A stretch of 64,000 nt of DNA from Ihuprevotella massiliensis (GTDB lineage: Bacteria; Bacteroidota; Bacteroidia; Bacteroidales; Bacteroidaceae). The position numbers and the translations under genes are program-made. How positions within the stretch are numbered: position 1 is the first letter of the stretch; each line of letters starts with the position of its first letter. The DNA lies in contig LT608321.1 of assembly GCA_900095835.1 (NCBI GenBank), forward strand, positions 104,373 to 168,372. The letters run 5' to 3'. Under the pieces are notes generated by a model that did no database searches, was not told the origin of the DNA, and saw nothing but the letters and a program-made list of their open reading frames with translations. This document shows, one piece after another, positions 41,446-49,900 of the stretch.

Positions 41446-43845
41446 TTATCGAAATACATTATCCCCTCCATTATTCTTTTCTTTTTCTTTATTAGTTGTA
41501 GCTGCTTTGGGCTGTTGGATGTTGCCTTCGCTTGTGGGGGAGTCTTTCTTCTTTGAAGGCTCAGTTTCTGTCTGGGATGGTGTTTGTGAACTATTGGAGT
41601 TATCAGTATAGAACTCTGCTTTGGGGTCGTATCCTAGTGCCTTGTCCCGATAAACTTTCGTCATATAGAAGGCCCAAATTGGTAGAGCGGTTGAGGCTCC
41701 TTGTCCCATAGCAGTGGAGTTGAAGTGAATGTCGCGATCCTCTCCACCTACCCAGCAGACTGTAACGAGATCTGGAACGCAACCCACAAACCATCCGTCT
41801 GAGTTGTTGTTGGTTGTACCAGTTTTACCGGCTATTGGTCCTGTCAAGTTGTATTTGAATCTCAAACGCTTGGCAGTGCCTTGGTCTACTACAGCTCGCA
41901 TCATGTCGATAATATATCGACTTGATTGTTCTGTTACGACTTCTGTCATGCGAGGAGTGAATTCTGCAATTACATTTCCCTCGCTATCTTCAATTTTGCT
42001 CACAAGAATAGGAGCGCATCTCAGGCCGCTATTCACAAAAGCTGTGTATGCAGAGGCCATTTCGCTTACTGTAACGTCACAAGGCCCTAAACATAAGGCC
42101 ATAGAAGGGTGAATGTCTGGGTTGGCAATTCCAAAACTATGCAACAAGCGAACGAGGCGGTTACCACTTTGATCCACTTGATTCATGAGATTTGCGGTAG
42201 CCCAGTTGCTAGATTGCGATAATCCCCATTTAAGAGATACCATCTGCCCCGCACGTGAGTGGTTGGCGTTGCGTGGAGTCCAAGAAGCACCTGCCACGCG
42301 ATATGTACGCTGACCATTAGAAACCAGACTTTCAGGCGTGTATCCATCTTCCATTGCAAGGGCAAAGACAAAAGGTTTCATTGTCGAACCGATTTGTCGA
42401 CGACCTACCATTGCCATATCATATTGGAATTGCGAATAACGTAGACCTCCTACGTAGGCTTTCACGTAACCGTTATGCGGGTCAATGGAAACAAGGCCAG
42501 AACGAAGGAATGATTTGTAGTAGCGAATAGAATCCATGGGCGACATGACGGTGTCAACGTCTCCATGATAGCTATATACCGTCATCGGTATTTTGGTCTT
42601 AAATGCAGATTCTATCTCATCCTCGCTTGCTCCTGCTTGTTTCATCATACGATAACGATCACTCTGTCGCATGGCACGATTGAAAATCTGCTTTATTTGA
42701 TTTGCGCTCAGATTATTAGAGTAGGGGAAGTTGGGGAAAGAACTTCGTTTCTTGTTAAATTCAGGCTGTAAACCAAACGCAACATGATTGAACACTGATG
42801 ATTCTGCGTAGCTCTGCATTCTAGAATCGATAGTGGTATATACCTTTAGTCCATCGGTATATAGGTCATAATTACTACCATCACGTTTCTTGTTTTTCTT
42901 GCACCAGCCATATAGTGGGTCAGTCTCCCAGGAGAGCGAGTCGGTGTAGAATTGTTGCAACTGCCATTCTCTGTAGTTCTCGCGTTTGGGTTTGTCTGCC
43001 ATTAAGATTTGACGAAGATATTCGCGAAGGTATGCTGCTTTTCCCTCTTTGTGGTCGATGCGATGGAAATTAAGTGTGATAGGTTCCGCACTTAATTGGG
43101 CGCAACTATCCGCACTTAAGTAGCCTGCTTTAACCATTTGTCCAAGCACTACATTGCGACGTTGGCGACAACGCTCCAAGTCTCGCACTGGATTGAAGTA
43201 AGAAGGATTTTTGCACATACCAATGAGCGTAGCTGCCTCATTGATAGACAAGTTATAAGCCGATTTTCCGAAGTAAACGTTGGCGGCTGTTTTGATTCCC
43301 ACAGCGTTGTGTAGGAAGTCGAAGTAGTTGAGATACAAGGTGATTATCTCTTCTTTGGTATAGTAACGCTCTATTTCTACTGCAATCACCCATTCGATGG
43401 GCTTTTGCAATAAGCGTTCTATTGTAGTTTTAGCGGTGGCAGAATATAATTGCTTTGCTAGCTGTTGTGTAATGGTTGAACCACCTCCGGCATTATGTTG
43501 CCCCATAATTCCGCGTTTAATTACGGCGCGCCCTAAAGCTTTGGCGTCAACACCCGAGTGTTCATAGAATCGCTCGTCTTCTGTGGCTACAAGCGCTTTG
43601 ATGAGATGTGGAGAAATGCTGTCCTGGGCAACGAAAACACGATTTTCTTTGCGCGACCATGTACCTAGAAGTACACTGTCTGAGGTAAATGCTTGCGATG
43701 CAAATTTGTTGATAGGACTTTGGATTTGCTCCAAGTCGGGCATATAACCTATCCACCCGCGTTCAATTCCAACGAAAGCGAGTGAAGTAAGCAGTAAACC
43801 GCTAATGAGTAATGTCCAAAGCGTAAGTATGAATTTGCGACGCAT
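41446..43845 (-). CDS. Class A penicillin-binding protein (PBP1A-like)
   Basis: A bifunctional peptidoglycan synthase anchored by one N-terminal helix (about 5-27). The GT51 glycosyltransferase domain (about 60-235) shows ATEDERFYEHSGVD with the catalytic Glu, GGSTITQQLAKQL, and the later ITLYLNYFDF. The transpeptidase domain has the nucleophile in GSTMKPF, the SxN-type motif in SQSSNWAT and KTGTTNNNSDGWFVG. The last 55 or so residues are a Ser/Thr/Lys/Glu-rich tail rich in Asn and Gln, probably disordered in the periplasm. Length 799. kdsB follows after 85 bases. Confidence 0.95.
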   Translation of the reverse strand: MRRKFILTLWTLLISGLLLTSLAFVGIERGWIGYMPDLEQIQSPINKFASQAFTSDSVLLGTWSRKENRVFVAQDSISPHLIKALVATEDERFYEHSGVDAKALGRAVIKRGIMGQHNAGGGSTITQQLAKQLYSATAKTTIERLLQKPIEWVIAVEIERYYTKEEIITLYLNYFDFLHNAVGIKTAANVYFGKSAYNLSINEAATLIGMCKNPSYFNPVRDLERCRQRRNVVLGQMVKAGYLSADSCAQLSAEPITLNFHRIDHKEGKAAYLREYLRQILMADKPKRENYREWQLQQFYTDSLSWETDPLYGWCKKNKKRDGSNYDLYTDGLKVYTTIDSRMQSYAESSVFNHVAFGLQPEFNKKRSSFPNFPYSNNLSANQIKQIFNRAMRQSDRYRMMKQAGASEDEIESAFKTKIPMTVYSYHGDVDTVMSPMDSIRYYKSFLRSGLVSIDPHNGYVKAYVGGLRYSQFQYDMAMVGRRQIGSTMKPFVFALAMEDGYTPESLVSNGQRTYRVAGASWTPRNANHSRAGQMVSLKWGLSQSSNWATANLMNQVDQSGNRLVRLLHSFGIANPDIHPSMALCLGPCDVTVSEMASAYTAFVNSGLRCAPILVSKIEDSEGNVIAEFTPRMTEVVTEQSSRYIIDMMRAVVDQGTAKRLRFKYNLTGPIAGKTGTTNNNSDGWFVGCVPDLVTVCWVGGEDRDIHFNSTAMGQGASTALPIWAFYMTKVYRDKALGYDPKAEFYTDNSNSSQTPSQTETEPSKKKDSPTSEGNIQQPKAATTNKEKEKNNGGDNVFR

Positions 43846-43919
43846 AGTCGAAACTTTTATTTATAGGATGGATGAATCTTAGCTACAATATTCTAAGATA
43901 AAGACCTTTAAACTAAATG

Positions 43920-44037
43920 ATTTCGGTGGAACTCTCTACCGCTACCATTGAGATGAGAGAAGAATAAAGCAATACTTTAGAAAAGTATGCTGAAAGCCTC
44001 TGTTTCAATTGAGTGCTGTACAAAGTTCCACCGAAAT
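43920..44037. repeat. 118-bp segment bounded by 14-bp inverted repeats
   Basis: ATTTCGGTGGAACT (43920-43933) and its exact complement AGTTCCACCGAAAT (44024-44037) flank 90 bases that contain a small TACTTT/AAAGTA hairpin. It lies between prs and the PBP gene. No clear target-site duplication. A similar word, TTCGGTGGACTTTATG, occurs once more near 57753, in the large gap before DUF4199. Confidence 0.6.
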
Positions 44038-44058
44038 TCTTGTGGTGATTAGAAAGAA

Positions 44059-44991
44059 TTAGATGAGATATTGGCTGCTAATGCTTTCATTTTCGAGGAC
44101 GCGACGAATAGTCTCTGCAAAGAGAGGTCCTACACTGAGTTGCTTCACCTTAGAAGAAGTGCCATTGTAGGGGATGGAATCGGTAAATACGATTTCTTCC
44201 AATGCACTAGCTTCTACGCGTTCATCAGCGGGGCCAGACATAATGCAGTGAGATGCCATTGCGCGTACAGAGTTTGCACCTTTAGATTTGAGCAAGTCTG
44301 CTGCCTTAGTAATGGTACCTGCTGTATCGACCATGTCGTCAACAAGAACTACGTCCATGCCAGCTACGTCGCCAATTACTTCCATTGAGTCTACCTCATT
44401 GGCGCGTTTACGAGTCTTATTGCAGATTACGATGGGGCAATCCAAGTACTTAGCGTAGGTGCTAGCACGCTTTGAACCACCAACATCAGGAGTTGCGATA
44501 CAAATGTTTTTGAGGTTAAGGCTCTTTACGTAGGGGAGCAAAATGGTTGATGCGAACAAATGGTCTACAGGAACTTCAAAGAAGCCTTGTTCTTGGTCTG
44601 CATGGAGATCCATTGTCATGATGCGGTCGATACCAGCAACGCTAAGCATGTTGGCAACGAGCTTTGCGGCAATAGAAACGCGGGGCTTGCTCTTGCGGTC
44701 TTGTCTAGCCCATCCGTAGTAAGGCACTACGGCTTGGATAGAGCGTGCTGAAGCACGTTTTGCAGCATCAACCATGAGGAGCAACTCCATGAGATTGTCA
44801 GTGGAGGGGAAAGTGCTTTGCACGAGGAAAACATCGCATCCGCGGATAGATTCTTCGTAGCAAACCTCAAATTCGCCATCGGCAAAGTAGGTGATACTTA
44901 CATTGCCAAGTGAGCAACCAAGGTTTTCGCAAATTTTCTCGGCCAAGTAGCGCGATTTAGTGCCCGAGAAGACTTTCATTTTACTGTTCAT
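44059..44991 (-). CDS. prs: Ribose-phosphate pyrophosphokinase
   Basis: Makes PRPP from ribose 5-phosphate and ATP, for nucleotide, His and Trp synthesis. The 310-residue type I phosphoribosyltransferase has YFADGEFEVCYEESIRG, the ATP site YGWARQDRKSKPR, MDLHADQEQGFFEVPVDHL, and the PRPP loop DVVLVDDMVDTAGT. All catalytic residues expected for class I Prs appear in place. The ORF starts MNSKMKVF; the second Met is an alternative. The gene stands between two unrelated genes with 160- and 210-base gaps. Confidence 0.97.
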   Translation of the reverse strand: MNSKMKVFSGTKSRYLAEKICENLGCSLGNVSITYFADGEFEVCYEESIRGCDVFLVQSTFPSTDNLMELLLMVDAAKRASARSIQAVVPYYGWARQDRKSKPRVSIAAKLVANMLSVAGIDRIMTMDLHADQEQGFFEVPVDHLFASTILLPYVKSLNLKNICIATPDVGGSKRASTYAKYLDCPIVICNKTRKRANEVDSMEVIGDVAGMDVVLVDDMVDTAGTITKAADLLKSKGANSVRAMASHCIMSGPADERVEASALEEIVFTDSIPYNGTSSKVKQLSVGPLFAETIRRVLENESISSQYLI

Positions 44992-45152
44992 TACGTTGTG
45001 AGTGTGTATTGGTTTGGAATGAATTGGGTCGATGAAGAAAAGGTGTACTTTAGCTTCTTTGTTGTGCTTGAGATACGTGTTCTAAATGAACTTTAGAGGC
45101 AACTTAGAATTGCCTTTCTGGCGTATCTATAATGAACTCGTGGGATATTCGA

Positions 45153-45761
45153 TTAGTCCACAATTTTACGAAGCTTTCGAAAGTGGTGAATCACTTCTTT
45201 GTAGTCGCTGCTTGTATGGATGTTAAATCTATTCCAAATATCGCCTAGGATAACAAAACCACCGAAACCTAGGTCTTTCAGTTCTGGGATATTGTTTAGG
45301 CCGATACCACCAAAGGCCATCACTTTTTTGTTGATGACCTTCTTTTGTGCCATTTGGCGAAGCATTTGTAGGGAGAAAGTGGGATTGAGATTATCTTGGT
45401 CTAAAGCGTCAAAGAGTGGTCCCAATAGCATATAGTCGCAAAAGCTAGCGCAATTGCTGAGTTCTTGTGTGTTATGACAAGAACAAGAAATATGTCCTTT
45501 GTAGTTTTGCGTCACCTCTGTGTTACGGTTGCTCAGGTGAATACCTTTGAGTCCATATTCCTGCTTGAGGTAGAAGTGATCATGCACCACAATCTTCTTT
45601 CGATATCCATCGGGGATGAGTGAAAGAATACGTTCGGAATAAACCGGTTCGGAGTTCGGTTTGCGTAGGTGAAGCGTATCAAGTCCTTCGTCGAAGAGAG
45701 CAGTTAGAATTTGGTGCTCTTCCACGAAAAATTCGGGACGCGTCATCAAAATAAGTTTCAT
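45153..45761 (-). CDS. ThiE/TenI-family thiamine phosphate synthase-like protein
   Basis: A TIM-barrel protein of 202 residues resembling thiamine phosphate synthase. Family-like segments are DTLHLRKPN (ThiE has LRxK for pyrophosphate), IVVHDHFYL, GIHLSNRN, DYMLLGPLFDALD and the late AFGGIGLNNIPELKDLGFGGFVILGDIW. Several ThiE catalytic positions appear altered (HLSNRN in place of HLGQxD), so it may be a TenI-like paralogue with another or lost activity. No other thiamine gene is near and I see no TPP riboswitch in its 107-base leader. Confidence 0.75.
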   Translation of the reverse strand: MKLILMTRPEFFVEEHQILTALFDEGLDTLHLRKPNSEPVYSERILSLIPDGYRKKIVVHDHFYLKQEYGLKGIHLSNRNTEVTQNYKGHISCSCHNTQELSNCASFCDYMLLGPLFDALDQDNLNPTFSLQMLRQMAQKKVINKKVMAFGGIGLNNIPELKDLGFGGFVILGDIWNRFNIHTSSDYKEVIHHFRKLRKIVD

Positions 45762-45867
45762 TATCGCGAAATGAATAGGTGAGGGTGCTGAAAACTTGTG
45801 GTTCTAATCCTAAATGCGCGTGGAGGAGTTGCACTCTAATTGTCGCATCTTTAGGACTAATCCTCTG

Positions 45868-45900
45868 CAAAGATAGCAAAAAACATTGACTACATAGCAA
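45868..45900 (-). promoter_or_regulatory. Likely promoter of the ThiE-like gene
   Basis: Minus strand: TTG (45900-45898), 22 bases, TATCTTTG (45875-45868), 106 bases before the start codon. The spacer is longer than usual. Between 45901 and 46125 I see no gene: the minus frame 45810-46145 overlaps this promoter and has no family features. Confidence 0.5.
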
Positions 45901-46125
45901 GCTCTATAGGAAAAAGACCATAACACATGCTTAAGCGTTGAGAGTATGTTCTTAGTACACTGTAAAATGACGTATGCAGTTAGCATTTTTGAGGAATAGA
46001 CTATACAAGGACTCGAAAATATTAGTGTACTCAAAGTCGGGAAGGATGGAGTGAACGAAGGTGATGGTTTTATTTCTTTGAGAAGATAGAAAGAGAAGTT
46101 CAATGAGTATAGAACATATTTCAAA

Positions 46126-46159
46126 TAAAATACCCCACACTTCAATCTGAAGTGTGGGG
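46126..46159 (-). terminator. Intrinsic terminator of rpmE
   Basis: A 12-bp perfect stem CCCCACACTTCA/TGAAGTGTGGGG with a 3-base loop, followed on the minus strand by TATTTTATTTG, 28 bases past the stop codon. Confidence 0.88.
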
Positions 46160-46187
46160 AGTTGATATGACTTGGCGTCCGTGAGTC

Positions 46188-46439
46188 TTATTTGCGGCTC
46201 TTGCCGTAGCGGCTCATGAACTTATCTACGCGACCAGCAGTGTCGACGAGCTTAGACTTACCTGTGTAGAAGGGGTGAGAAGTTGAAGAGATTTCAAGCT
46301 TCACGAGAGGGTAAGTTTCACCTTCGAATTCGATAGTGTCTGAAGTCTTGCAAGTAGAGCGAGACAAGAACATATCGCCATTTGACATGTCTTTGAAGAC
46401 TACGGGACGATAGTTTTCGGGATGCAAATCCTTTTTCAT
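46188..46439 (-). CDS. rpmE2: 50S ribosomal protein L31, type B
   Basis: Ribosomal protein at the central protuberance. The 83-residue sequence starts [21 protein letters not shown] and includes [36 protein letters not shown], typical of type B. The CxxC zinc ligands of the type A form are missing; only one Cys remains (SRSTCKT). In some bacteria the zinc-free form is induced when zinc is low; in Bacteroidota it is usually the only L31, so no zinc regulation should be assumed. It has its own promoter, a long leader and a terminator. Confidence 0.96.
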   Translation of the reverse strand: MKKDLHPENYRPVVFKDMSNGDMFLSRSTCKTSDTIEFEGETYPLVKLEISSTSHPFYTGKSKLVDTAGRVDKFMSRYGKSRK

Positions 46440-46591
46440 TGTGGTTAGGAGTTTGTTGTTCGTTTATTAGTAAATAAACATGGAATTGTCCTGAATGCCA
46501 CCGAGCGAACACGGCTACAATTCATTGGATGATGAACAAAACCATGTGGCATTTCCATTCGGAATTATGCCGAAGTTGGTCTAAATCGGTG

Positions 46592-46623
46592 CAAAGATAC
46601 GATATTTCAGAGAGTTGACCAAA
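46592..46623 (-). promoter_or_regulatory. Bacteroidetes-type promoter of rpmE
   Basis: Minus strand: TTTG (46623-46620), 20 bases, TATCTTTG (46599-46592). It matches the consensus fully and implies a leader of roughly 145 bases before the rpmE start, enough for an autoregulatory RNA fold. Confidence 0.82.
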
Positions 46624-46659
46624 TGTCTATGCCATATATTCCTCGCATTCAAAGAAAAA

Positions 46660-46770
46660 AACAGTAAATCTGGGAAAAACTCTGACTTATTTTGGGAAAG
46701 TATATGACATTTTTCAACTTGTCCCAGAGATTATGAGGAAAACTCTGACGATTTTGATTGAACCTTTGAA
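46660..46770. repeat. Intergenic element C, related to element A
   Basis: Contains CAGAGATTATGAGGAAAA then CTCTGACGATTTT, which aligns base for base with the element A core (CGGAGATAATTTGAAAAAA, CTCCGACGTTTT) with a few changes and keeps the pairing GTC-AGAG/CTCTGAC. A second CTCTGACTTATTTTG lies about 45 bases upstream. The rest of the gap 46440-46878 is the rpmE leader and promoter. Confidence 0.45.
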
Positions 46771-46878
46771 TCTCTCTGCAAGATTATCTAAGGGGTATGA
46801 TTAGAACTCTGTTTTTATACCATGGTCCTGCGTCAATGCCTTCAATATCGGTTTACCTCTTAAGAGGAGTGTTGGTGA

Positions 46879-48963
46879 TTATGGTAGGGATAACGCTTTT
46901 AGAGCTATTTCTTTGGCAACAGCACGAGCTGGTTTGCCTGTCTTTGTGTGTGGAAGACTATTTACACCAACAAAATGACGAGGTTGTTCGTGCTTGGTGA
47001 GCACCTTTTGACAGTGCTCTTTGACGTGTTGTTCGTCGTATGTGGAGAGGTATAAGCAGACCAAGGCTTCTCCGAGAGTTTCATCTGGGACCGAGGTAAG
47101 AAGAAGTCCTTTTTCCTCAGCTTGCAACTTGGTCTCAAGTACTTCCAGATGCAGTTTTAGTCCTCCCGAGCAGACTACGTTGTCCCGTCGTCCTAGAATG
47201 CGAAATTGTCCGACAGCATTTATTTCTGCTAAGTCGTTGGTCGTGAGCCTGGAGTTGTTGGTTGTCGGATCTGAAATTATCAAGCACCCCTCTGTGTTGA
47301 GTGTCACCTGCACACCAGCTAATGGCGTGTACCAAACAGAACGATGCGCACCATTGATGCGGCGAAGAGCAATATGAGAGAGCGTCTCCGTCATTCCATA
47401 CGTACTATAGACACTGCCCTTGCAGGATTGAAGGTTCTCTTCTAGAGTCTGGCTAACACTGCCTCCTCCGAGAATGACACAGCCGGTGGATGCTAAAAGT
47501 CTTTTTTCCTTGGGGACTTCAAGGGTTGCTGCTGCTTGTAGTGGAGTTAAGGCTACAAATTGCGGAGCACCTGTAAGATGCTCATAAGGGTGCAAACTAG
47601 GAACGGCTGTAATCAGGCGTAAGTCACCGACTAGTGCGCGAACGACCATCATTTTTCCAGCTACATATTGAAGAGGAAGGCAGAGAAGGGCGGTAGCTCC
47701 AGGAGTGATGTGTAAAGTGTCAAGGGTGCGTTGGGCACTAGCACGCATGGCACTTTTAGTGGCTTGCATCACTTTAGGCTTGCCCGTGCTGCCACTCGTT
47801 TGTAATTCTACGACATCTTTGGTGCTATCATTCCATTCCTCGGTGAAGGTGCGGAGTTCTTGCAGAAAAAAACGCTCTTTCTCTGTGCCATTCCACAGCT
47901 CATCTCCTTTGATTTCTAAAGAAATAGCCGTATAATTATCTGTAAAGAGCTGACCAGTGCCCAGTCCTTGTGGCATCAATTCTCCATCTTGCTTAGTTTG
48001 GTCTTGCTGTCTGCGTGCTGTCCAATGCGCAATCGCATTTAAGCCTACGTTGCTCTCAAGTGCTGAGGTAGCCCAGTGGGCAATTCCCCGTGCATCAGCT
48101 AGTTCTTCCCATTCCTCCGCCCCTGAAAATCCCCCATGTAAGGAGGGTTTCAATATGATGTAGTGGGGACGAATTGTGTCCAGCAGACGTTCTTTAGCTT
48201 GCCTTGTATGAACCCCTATAAGTTCTTCGTCTAAGGCTATGGGAATTGGGCTTTTGCGACAGAGTTCAGCCATTGTCTCCCATTGACCTGCGCGAATGGG
48301 TTGCTCAATGCTATGAATGTCGAACGCTGCAAGTTGTTGTAGCTTCTCCATAGCTTCACTAGGAGAAAAGGCTCCATTGGCATCGAGTCGAAGTTCTACC
48401 TCGGCTTTTGAATATTGTTGTCGCAAGATACGCAAAAGATTCAGTTCTGCAGCAAAGTCAATAGCGCCGATTTTTATTTTCACGCACCGATAACCAGTCG
48501 ACAATTTGCTTTCCATGCGCGTCATCATCTCTTCTGCGTTGCCCATCCACACAAGACCGTTAATGGAAATTCCTTTTTCTCCACGAGCAAATGGGGTAGA
48601 GGAAAGTTGAAAAGGATTACCATTTTGGGCGCAAGAACGAAGGGAAAGTTCTGCAGTCTCCAAACCCATCAAAATGGAGGGATAGATTTGTAAAAACTCG
48701 CGAGGTAGTTGTCCTGATTTTTCCCATAATTGACAGGCTTCTGCAAGAATCTCAACATAATTAGGAACATCATCGCAACTCAGCTGGGGAAGTGGGGCAC
48801 ACTCTCCAATGCCATAAATGGTGCGTCCGCAATAACGTGCGCGTGCTTCTACATACCAAACTTTGCGCTCGTGATAAACACCGCGAGAAGTCCCTGCAGG
48901 TTGGAGGAAATGCAAGGACTTCTCGGAATAAGTTGTTGTAAGTTGCTCGAAATCGTGCGACAT
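46879..48963 (-). CDS. menC-menE: Fused o-succinylbenzoate synthase / o-succinylbenzoate-CoA ligase (MenC-MenE)
   Basis: One uninterrupted 694-residue frame joins two consecutive menaquinone enzymes. Residues 1 to about 350 are MenC, an enolase-superfamily dehydratase. It has Lys162 and Lys164 in VKIKIG, metal ligands Asp194 (DANG), Glu220 (SIEQP) and Asp245 (ALDEE), and Lys272 in LKPSLHGG. Residues from about 365 are a short MenE, an AMP-forming ligase, with the P-loop TSGSTGKPK (389-397), STYGMTET (520-527), GRRDNVVCSGG and the late catalytic Lys677 in HTKTGKPAR. The link (about 350-380) is short and charged. All key residues of both halves look intact, so I infer a working bifunctional enzyme that may channel o-succinylbenzoate. 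It ends the men operon. Confidence 0.93.
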   Translation of the reverse strand: MSHDFEQLTTTYSEKSLHFLQPAGTSRGVYHERKVWYVEARARYCGRTIYGIGECAPLPQLSCDDVPNYVEILAEACQLWEKSGQLPREFLQIYPSILMGLETAELSLRSCAQNGNPFQLSSTPFARGEKGISINGLVWMGNAEEMMTRMESKLSTGYRCVKIKIGAIDFAAELNLLRILRQQYSKAEVELRLDANGAFSPSEAMEKLQQLAAFDIHSIEQPIRAGQWETMAELCRKSPIPIALDEELIGVHTRQAKERLLDTIRPHYIILKPSLHGGFSGAEEWEELADARGIAHWATSALESNVGLNAIAHWTARRQQDQTKQDGELMPQGLGTGQLFTDNYTAISLEIKGDELWNGTEKERFFLQELRTFTEEWNDSTKDVVELQTSGSTGKPKVMQATKSAMRASAQRTLDTLHITPGATALLCLPLQYVAGKMMVVRALVGDLRLITAVPSLHPYEHLTGAPQFVALTPLQAAATLEVPKEKRLLASTGCVILGGGSVSQTLEENLQSCKGSVYSTYGMTETLSHIALRRINGAHRSVWYTPLAGVQVTLNTEGCLIISDPTTNNSRLTTNDLAEINAVGQFRILGRRDNVVCSGGLKLHLEVLETKLQAEEKGLLLTSVPDETLGEALVCLYLSTYDEQHVKEHCQKVLTKHEQPRHFVGVNSLPHTKTGKPARAVAKEIALKALSLP

Positions 48964-49008
48964 AAGATGACGATTTACAAAAGTGTTTCAGTAGAAGAGG
49001 GAGAAAAC

Positions 49009-49866
49009 TTAAGGAAGTTTTGGGAATTTGCTCCAGTCAGGCTTTCTCTTTTCAAGAAAAGCTTGACCACCTTCGTGCGCTTCATCGAGAAGGTAGTAGA
49101 GCATCGTGGCATCACCCGCCAACTCTTGGATACCAGCTTGACCATCGAGCTCAGCATTCAAGCCTGCTTTAATCATGCGTAGGGCAAGAGGAGAGTGTTC
49201 CATCATGCGTTTTGCCCATGCCACCACTTCGTCTTCGAGTTGTTCAAAAGGAACGACCTTATTGACCATACCCATGCGTTCTGCTTCTTCGGCAGAATAA
49301 AGGTTGCAAAGGAACCAAATCTCACGTGCTTTTTTCTGTCCTACGATGCGTGCCATGTAGCTTGCGCCAAATCCGGCATCGAACGAACCAACTTTAGGTC
49401 CGGTTTGTCCAAATTTTGCATTTTCGGAGGCTATAGTCAGGTCACACATAAGGTGCAACACGTGGCCACCGCCCACAGCAAAACCATTGACCATGGCAAT
49501 AACGGGCTTAGGTAGTGAGCGGATTTGCTTCTGTACCTCCAAAACGTTCAAGCGTGGCACACCGTCTCCTCCAACGTAACCACCGCGACCTTTTACGTGC
49601 ATATCGCCACCAGCGCAAAATGCTTCGGTGCGTAAACGCTCTTCTTCCGTTTGTCCTTCTTGCAAAGGCGAGTGAGCACCAGTTAAAACAACCACATTAA
49701 TGTCTGGATTCTCGCGGCAAGTGCGTAGCGCGTCAGAGATTTCCATGATGGTTGTTGGCGTAAACGCGTTGCGATATCGAGGGCGATTGATGGTGATACG
49801 AGCGATGCCTTCGAAGAAGTCGAAGAGAATTTCTTGATAGGTGTGGAGGGAAGTCCAAGTTCTCAT
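49009..49866 (-). CDS. menB: 1,4-dihydroxy-2-naphthoyl-CoA synthase
   Basis: Closes the second ring of menaquinone by a Dieckmann-type reaction. A crotonase-fold enzyme of 285 residues with [14 protein letters not shown], the oxyanion segment [36 protein letters not shown], and [21 protein letters not shown] with the catalytic Asp and adjacent Tyr. The bicarbonate-dependent class of MenB has Gly at the GSFDxG region, as here. The C-terminal tail [19 protein letters not shown] is typical. 45 bases separate it from the menC-menE fusion. Confidence 0.96.
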   Translation of the reverse strand: MRTWTSLHTYQEILFDFFEGIARITINRPRYRNAFTPTTIMEISDALRTCRENPDINVVVLTGAHSPLQEGQTEEERLRTEAFCAGGDMHVKGRGGYVGGDGVPRLNVLEVQKQIRSLPKPVIAMVNGFAVGGGHVLHLMCDLTIASENAKFGQTGPKVGSFDAGFGASYMARIVGQKKAREIWFLCNLYSAEEAERMGMVNKVVPFEQLEDEVVAWAKRMMEHSPLALRMIKAGLNAELDGQAGIQELAGDATMLYYLLDEAHEGGQAFLEKRKPDWSKFPKLP

Positions 49867-49900
49867 AAGAAGGAGTGAATTATAGGGGTGTATATGCTGA

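Noticed and set aside
45762-45867. TPP riboswitch in front of the ThiE-like gene
   Set aside because: The CTGAGA and ACCTGA-type core words of the THI box are not present together in the leader.
45810-46145. 111-residue hydrophobic minus-strand frame before the ThiE-like gene
   Set aside because: It contains the likely promoter of the ThiE-like gene and overlaps the rpmE terminator; no homology is apparent.
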